From the NCBI RefSeq assembly GCF_001444425.1, contig NZ_CP013189.1, positions 3,162,001 through 3,226,000 on the forward strand: a stretch of 64,000 nt of DNA, written 5' to 3'. Positions 61,545 through 64,000 of the stretch are shown piece by piece. Source of the stretch: Pseudohongiella spirulinae (GTDB lineage Bacteria > Pseudomonadota > Gammaproteobacteria > Pseudomonadales > Pseudohongiellaceae). A program made the position numbers and the translations under genes. The notes under the pieces were generated by a model. It did not search any database and had not been told where the DNA came from. It saw only the letters and a program-made list of their open reading frames with translations. The stretch's first letter is position 1. Each line of letters opens with the position of its first letter.

Positions 61545-62725
61545 TAAAGTCCACCGGTCTCCGTCAGATAAATCTCCATGAGGATGTCCTGCCACTGCTC
61601 ATACTGCTCTTCCACGGTGCCGCTGAGCATGATGGTGCGGTCTTCCAGTTCGATGACCTTGGGAGCCACTTCCGCCTGCAAGGACTCACCGATTTCCTGT
61701 AGCGCCGCAATATGCATACTGGCTTCTGCGGAGCGGTCAAAACCGCTGCGCACCAAATAAGCACCGGCACCTACGCCAACAATACCGGCCGTCTGCGCAG
61801 CGGCATTATTCTGTCCGACAGCCGCAATGCCGCCAGCGATGGCTGCAGCACCTGCCACAAAACGTCGACGTGCGGAGCGCTCAGCCTCCTCAAGTTGCAG
61901 GGTCTCCCGGAAACTGACTTCGCGCCAGGCATCGTAAGGCCCGCGCATTTCCCGGACGTATGTCGCGTAATAGTCCTGAATGGTATCGACGAACAGGTAG
62001 TCACGTTCGCGGATATCCCGAATGCGCGCCATGGTCGGATCGTTGTCGGCCGGCAGGCGCACGGCACTGGTAATGCCACGATTGTCAGTCTGCAGATAAT
62101 CAGCATAAATTTCCGGCGCAAACTCCGCAGCGAATTTCAGCTCTGCCACGGTGCGGATATTGCGCATGTCATCGTTGCTGATATTCTGCTGACGGTATGC
62201 AAGCATATCGTTGGCAATAGTATTGTAGATGACCTGAAAGGGATCGTGTGACTGTCGCTGCGACGGGTCATAGTTATACTGGCTGATATGCTCTTCATAT
62301 TCCTTGCTGAACCACTGTCGGCCGGTGGCGTCGGTCACGGTGATGTCGAGAATCATGCCCTCACCATTGGACAGCAGAATCTGACCATGGACGTAGACAT
62401 CCATCACGCTGCGCTCGGTAGGAATGACGCGCACAACGCCCCAGTTTCCCGAACGCTGCAACGTGTCCGCCATCAGATAAGGCGCATAGCGAGACTCGGC
62501 GCGGCGAATTTCAAAGTTGGTGCGCTCAAGATCGCGGCGCTCAACCTCATCAATACCGGGATCAAATACCTTGACCCCTACGTCCAGAATCAGATCTTCA
62601 TCCATCGGCAAGGTGCCCTGCACCACGGGCACAAACTCGGTCGATTTAACCGATGTGGTCGCACAACCACTCAAGCCCAACAAAAGCATCGCTGTTAGCG
62701 CGAATATCGGTTTCAGTGCCTGCAT
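61544..62725 (-). CDS. lipoprotein of the 50-64 kb operon with glycine-rich helix
   Basis: 393 residues from ATG 62725 (AGAGGA 7 bases upstream), lipobox LLLGLSGC. Its first half, DEDLILDVGVKVFDPGIDEV and NWGVVRVIPTERSVMDVYVH, with ILDITVTDATGRQWFSKEYE, has a conserved-looking periplasmic beta domain. The middle is helical (YADYLQTDNRGITSAVRLPA, then RDIRERDYLFVDTIQDYYAT). A glycine/alanine stretch (FVAGAAAIAGGIAAVGQNNA) near 295 could insert in or across a membrane. Family not recognised. Confidence 0.75.
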   Translation of the reverse strand: MQALKPIFALTAMLLLGLSGCATTSVKSTEFVPVVQGTLPMDEDLILDVGVKVFDPGIDEVERRDLERTNFEIRRAESRYAPYLMADTLQRSGNWGVVRVIPTERSVMDVYVHGQILLSNGEGMILDITVTDATGRQWFSKEYEEHISQYNYDPSQRQSHDPFQVIYNTIANDMLAYRQQNISNDDMRNIRTVAELKFAAEFAPEIYADYLQTDNRGITSAVRLPADNDPTMARIRDIRERDYLFVDTIQDYYATYVREMRGPYDAWREVSFRETLQLEEAERSARRRFVAGAAAIAGGIAAVGQNNAAAQTAGIVGVGAGAYLVRSGFDRSAEASMHIAALQEIGESLQAEVAPKVIELEDRTIMLSGTVEEQYEQWQDILMEIYLTETGGL

Positions 62726-62750
62726 ACTTCCGTCCTCTTGACCCGTCTGA

Positions 62751-64000
62751 TCAATTGCTGATGCCAGTGTAACGGCGATATTCATCCCAAAGCGCTTCAC
62801 GCAGCTCAGGATCCGGCTCGCGCATGGCGGCCTCTCTGATCTGGCGGGCAACAACATCATCGTCCCGACCCGATGGCGGAATATCATCCGGTATCGGATA
62901 TTCCCCCTGCTCGCCAGACGGGCCGCCCTGCAGGCCGCCGACCGACCCGCCGGAGCCACCGGCCTGAGGACCCTGTCCGCCGCCGTTCGACGCTATCACG
63001 CCGCCCTGACCTTCGCCAGTACCTTCTATGCTGCCCCGGCCTGCGGCTGTAACACCCGGCAAGCCACCAGGCTCACCTCCACCACCGGGCTGATTAGCCA
63101 TGCCACCAGAGCCACCCTGACCCTGCTCATCATAAAGTCCGGCAGGATCAGCACCCACTTCATTGCTCTGTCGTTGGGCACGGCTGCGCTCAGCCAATAT
63201 GAGACCATCAAAATCTTCGTAGCCACGACCCAGCGCGCCATCTAGCACGGCCACGCGCTCAGCAGCGGTCATCACACCACTGCCGGTACCACTACCTGAC
63301 CCTGCACCAGCGGGAACACCTGACACACTTCCCGCACCCGCAGCACTGCCACTCCTATTTCCAGTTCTTGTCTGGGAGCCTGGTATGCCTCCCGGCAAAC
63401 CGCCTGCAGCGGTTGTGCCGCCGCTACCCGATCCTGCTGAGCCTGATGGCATGGCGCCACCGACAGCACCAGCAATTCCGCCAGTACCCGCGCTGCCACC
63501 GGTCTGCATAGTGGCCCCACCTGCCGCTGATTGCGCACCCGTACCTGTCTGCTGAGTACCGCCACTGGTGGTCCTGGATCCGCTCTGACCAGAGCTGCCT
63601 TGCGGCATTGAGCTGCCGCCTGCGCTTGCTGCCTGCGCTCCCCCGGATTGCTGACCAGTGCCGGACTGCTGCGAACTTGAGCCCGATTGCTGAGAGCTGC
63701 TGGCACTCTGCTGAGAGCCGCCACCCTGGCTGGATGATCGCCGCCCGCTGGAGAAGTCCGGCAGGCGCGATGAGGCGGTGGATCCTGCTGAACCAGAGGG
63801 CATAGAGGAACTCGACGGCATGGACGATCCGGAAGATGGCATGGACGGCCCTGATGATGGCATCGATGAGCTGCTGCCGCCAGATGACGACGAAGACGAA
63901 GACGAGGATGACGAAGACGACGGCATCTGCGGCATTTGCGGCATACTGGACTGAGTCTGCTGGGTGCTTTCACAGGCACTGAGAATCAGCGCTGCCGCGC
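62751..64000 (-). CDS. Ser/Gly/Gln-rich lipoprotein, 5' end outside the window
   Basis: Open to the right edge. At the edge the frame reads AAALILSACESTQQTQSS, a lipobox (LSAC) followed by MPQMPQMP and a run of 13 serines. About 230 residues are of low complexity (Ser, Gly, Gln, Pro, Thr, Ala), with a more complex section in the middle (GVMTAAERVAVLDGALGRGY) and an ordered tail (REPDPELREALWDEYRRYTG). It is the most upstream gene visible in the large operon, 25 bp before the next. The serine tract uses many synonymous codons. Surface fibre or flexible tether is possible. Confidence 0.72.
   Translation of the reverse strand, partial: AAALILSACESTQQTQSSMPQMPQMPSSSSSSSSSSSSSGGSSSSMPSSGPSMPSSGSSMPSSSSMPSGSAGSTASSRLPDFSSGRRSSSQGGGSQQSASSSQQSGSSSQQSGTGQQSGGAQAASAGGSSMPQGSSGQSGSRTTSGGTQQTGTGAQSAAGGATMQTGGSAGTGGIAGAVGGAMPSGSAGSGSGGTTAAGGLPGGIPGSQTRTGNRSGSAAGAGSVSGVPAGAGSGSGTGSGVMTAAERVAVLDGALGRGYEDFDGLILAERSRAQRQSNEVGADPAGLYDEQGQGGSGGMANQPGGGGEPGGLPGVTAAGRGSIEGTGEGQGGVIASNGGGQGPQAGGSGGSVGGLQGGPSGEQGEYPIPDDIPPSGRDDDVVARQIREAAMREPDPELREALWDEYRRYTGISN

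Noticed and set aside
63272-63979. Long alternative frames in the Ser/Gly-rich lipoprotein gene
   Set aside because: They are shadows caused by low-complexity codons; they have Arg/Pro/His-rich nonsense composition and the lipoprotein frame has the lipobox.
50698-64000. Zorya-type antiphage defence
   Set aside because: Only the channel and the stator-like helix resemble ZorA/ZorB; there is no ZorC/ZorD helicase, and VWA, PEGA and lipoprotein genes are not part of that system.

Overview
The window looks like a chromosomal segment of a free-living, probably marine, gammaproteobacterium with moderately high GC. The gene content points that way: FabV enoyl reductase, APH-type homoserine kinase, TonB receptors, an MCE/Mla lipid transporter, a FisR-controlled sulfide module and a microcin-V-like leader peptide. 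I cannot name the species. I see no rRNA, tRNA, CRISPR array, prophage or transposase.

Layout. 1-432 is the start of a Na/phosphate symporter. 541-1243 is a frameshifted CHASE3 sensor remnant. 1280-11873 is a long minus-strand run of housekeeping and detoxification genes, many overlapping by 4-22 bp: fabV, GNATs, ABC-F, M20 peptidase, SDRs, MscS, Asp/Glu racemase, asparaginase I, and an SDR carrying the signature motifs of halohydrin dehalogenases. 11941-12666 is a trypsin remnant. 13894-17545 is an MCE lipid-transport operon whose auxiliary lipoprotein is fused to a lysozyme-inhibitor (MliC) domain. 17545-21989 is another minus-strand run: PNPOx-like protein, cyclase, limonene-epoxide-hydrolase fold, an OXA-type protein that has lost all three catalytic motifs, ATP-grasp and an esterase. 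22055-23565 is a broken binding-protein/diguanylate-cyclase chimera. 25525-31098 is a TonB receptor coupled to a DUF3526 ABC transporter. 31594-32526 is a haloalkane dehalogenase. 34858-37077 is a Fur-type promoter, a TonB receptor and a terminator. 40613-41204 is a candidate microcin/immunity pair.

42782-49453 is a sulfide-oxidation regulon: divergent FisR-type sigma-54 activator, a sigma-54 promoter, an intrinsic-terminator-like hairpin in the leader, then a CioAB-type bd oxidase, a persulfide dioxygenase and a DUF442-SQR fusion. The parts fit one respiratory pathway: sulfide is oxidised by SQR to persulfide, the dioxygenase takes persulfide to sulfite, and electrons leave through a sulfide-tolerant quinol oxidase.

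50698 to the right edge is one minus-strand operon of at least 12 genes that I do not recognise as a named system. It has a TolQ/MotA-like ion channel, two tandem proteins with an ExbD/MotB-like Asp-containing helix joined to a coiled coil and a VWA domain, an actin/Hsp70-like protein, a PEGA-SUMF1 membrane protein, a TPR protein interrupted by an in-frame amber codon, several lipoproteins and an M48 protease. It is the best candidate here for an undescribed, ion-motive-force-driven envelope machine. Three large near-perfect palindromes sharing a GGGGACGGAGGCGGT core sit exactly between gene ends at 1241, 49451 and 50629.
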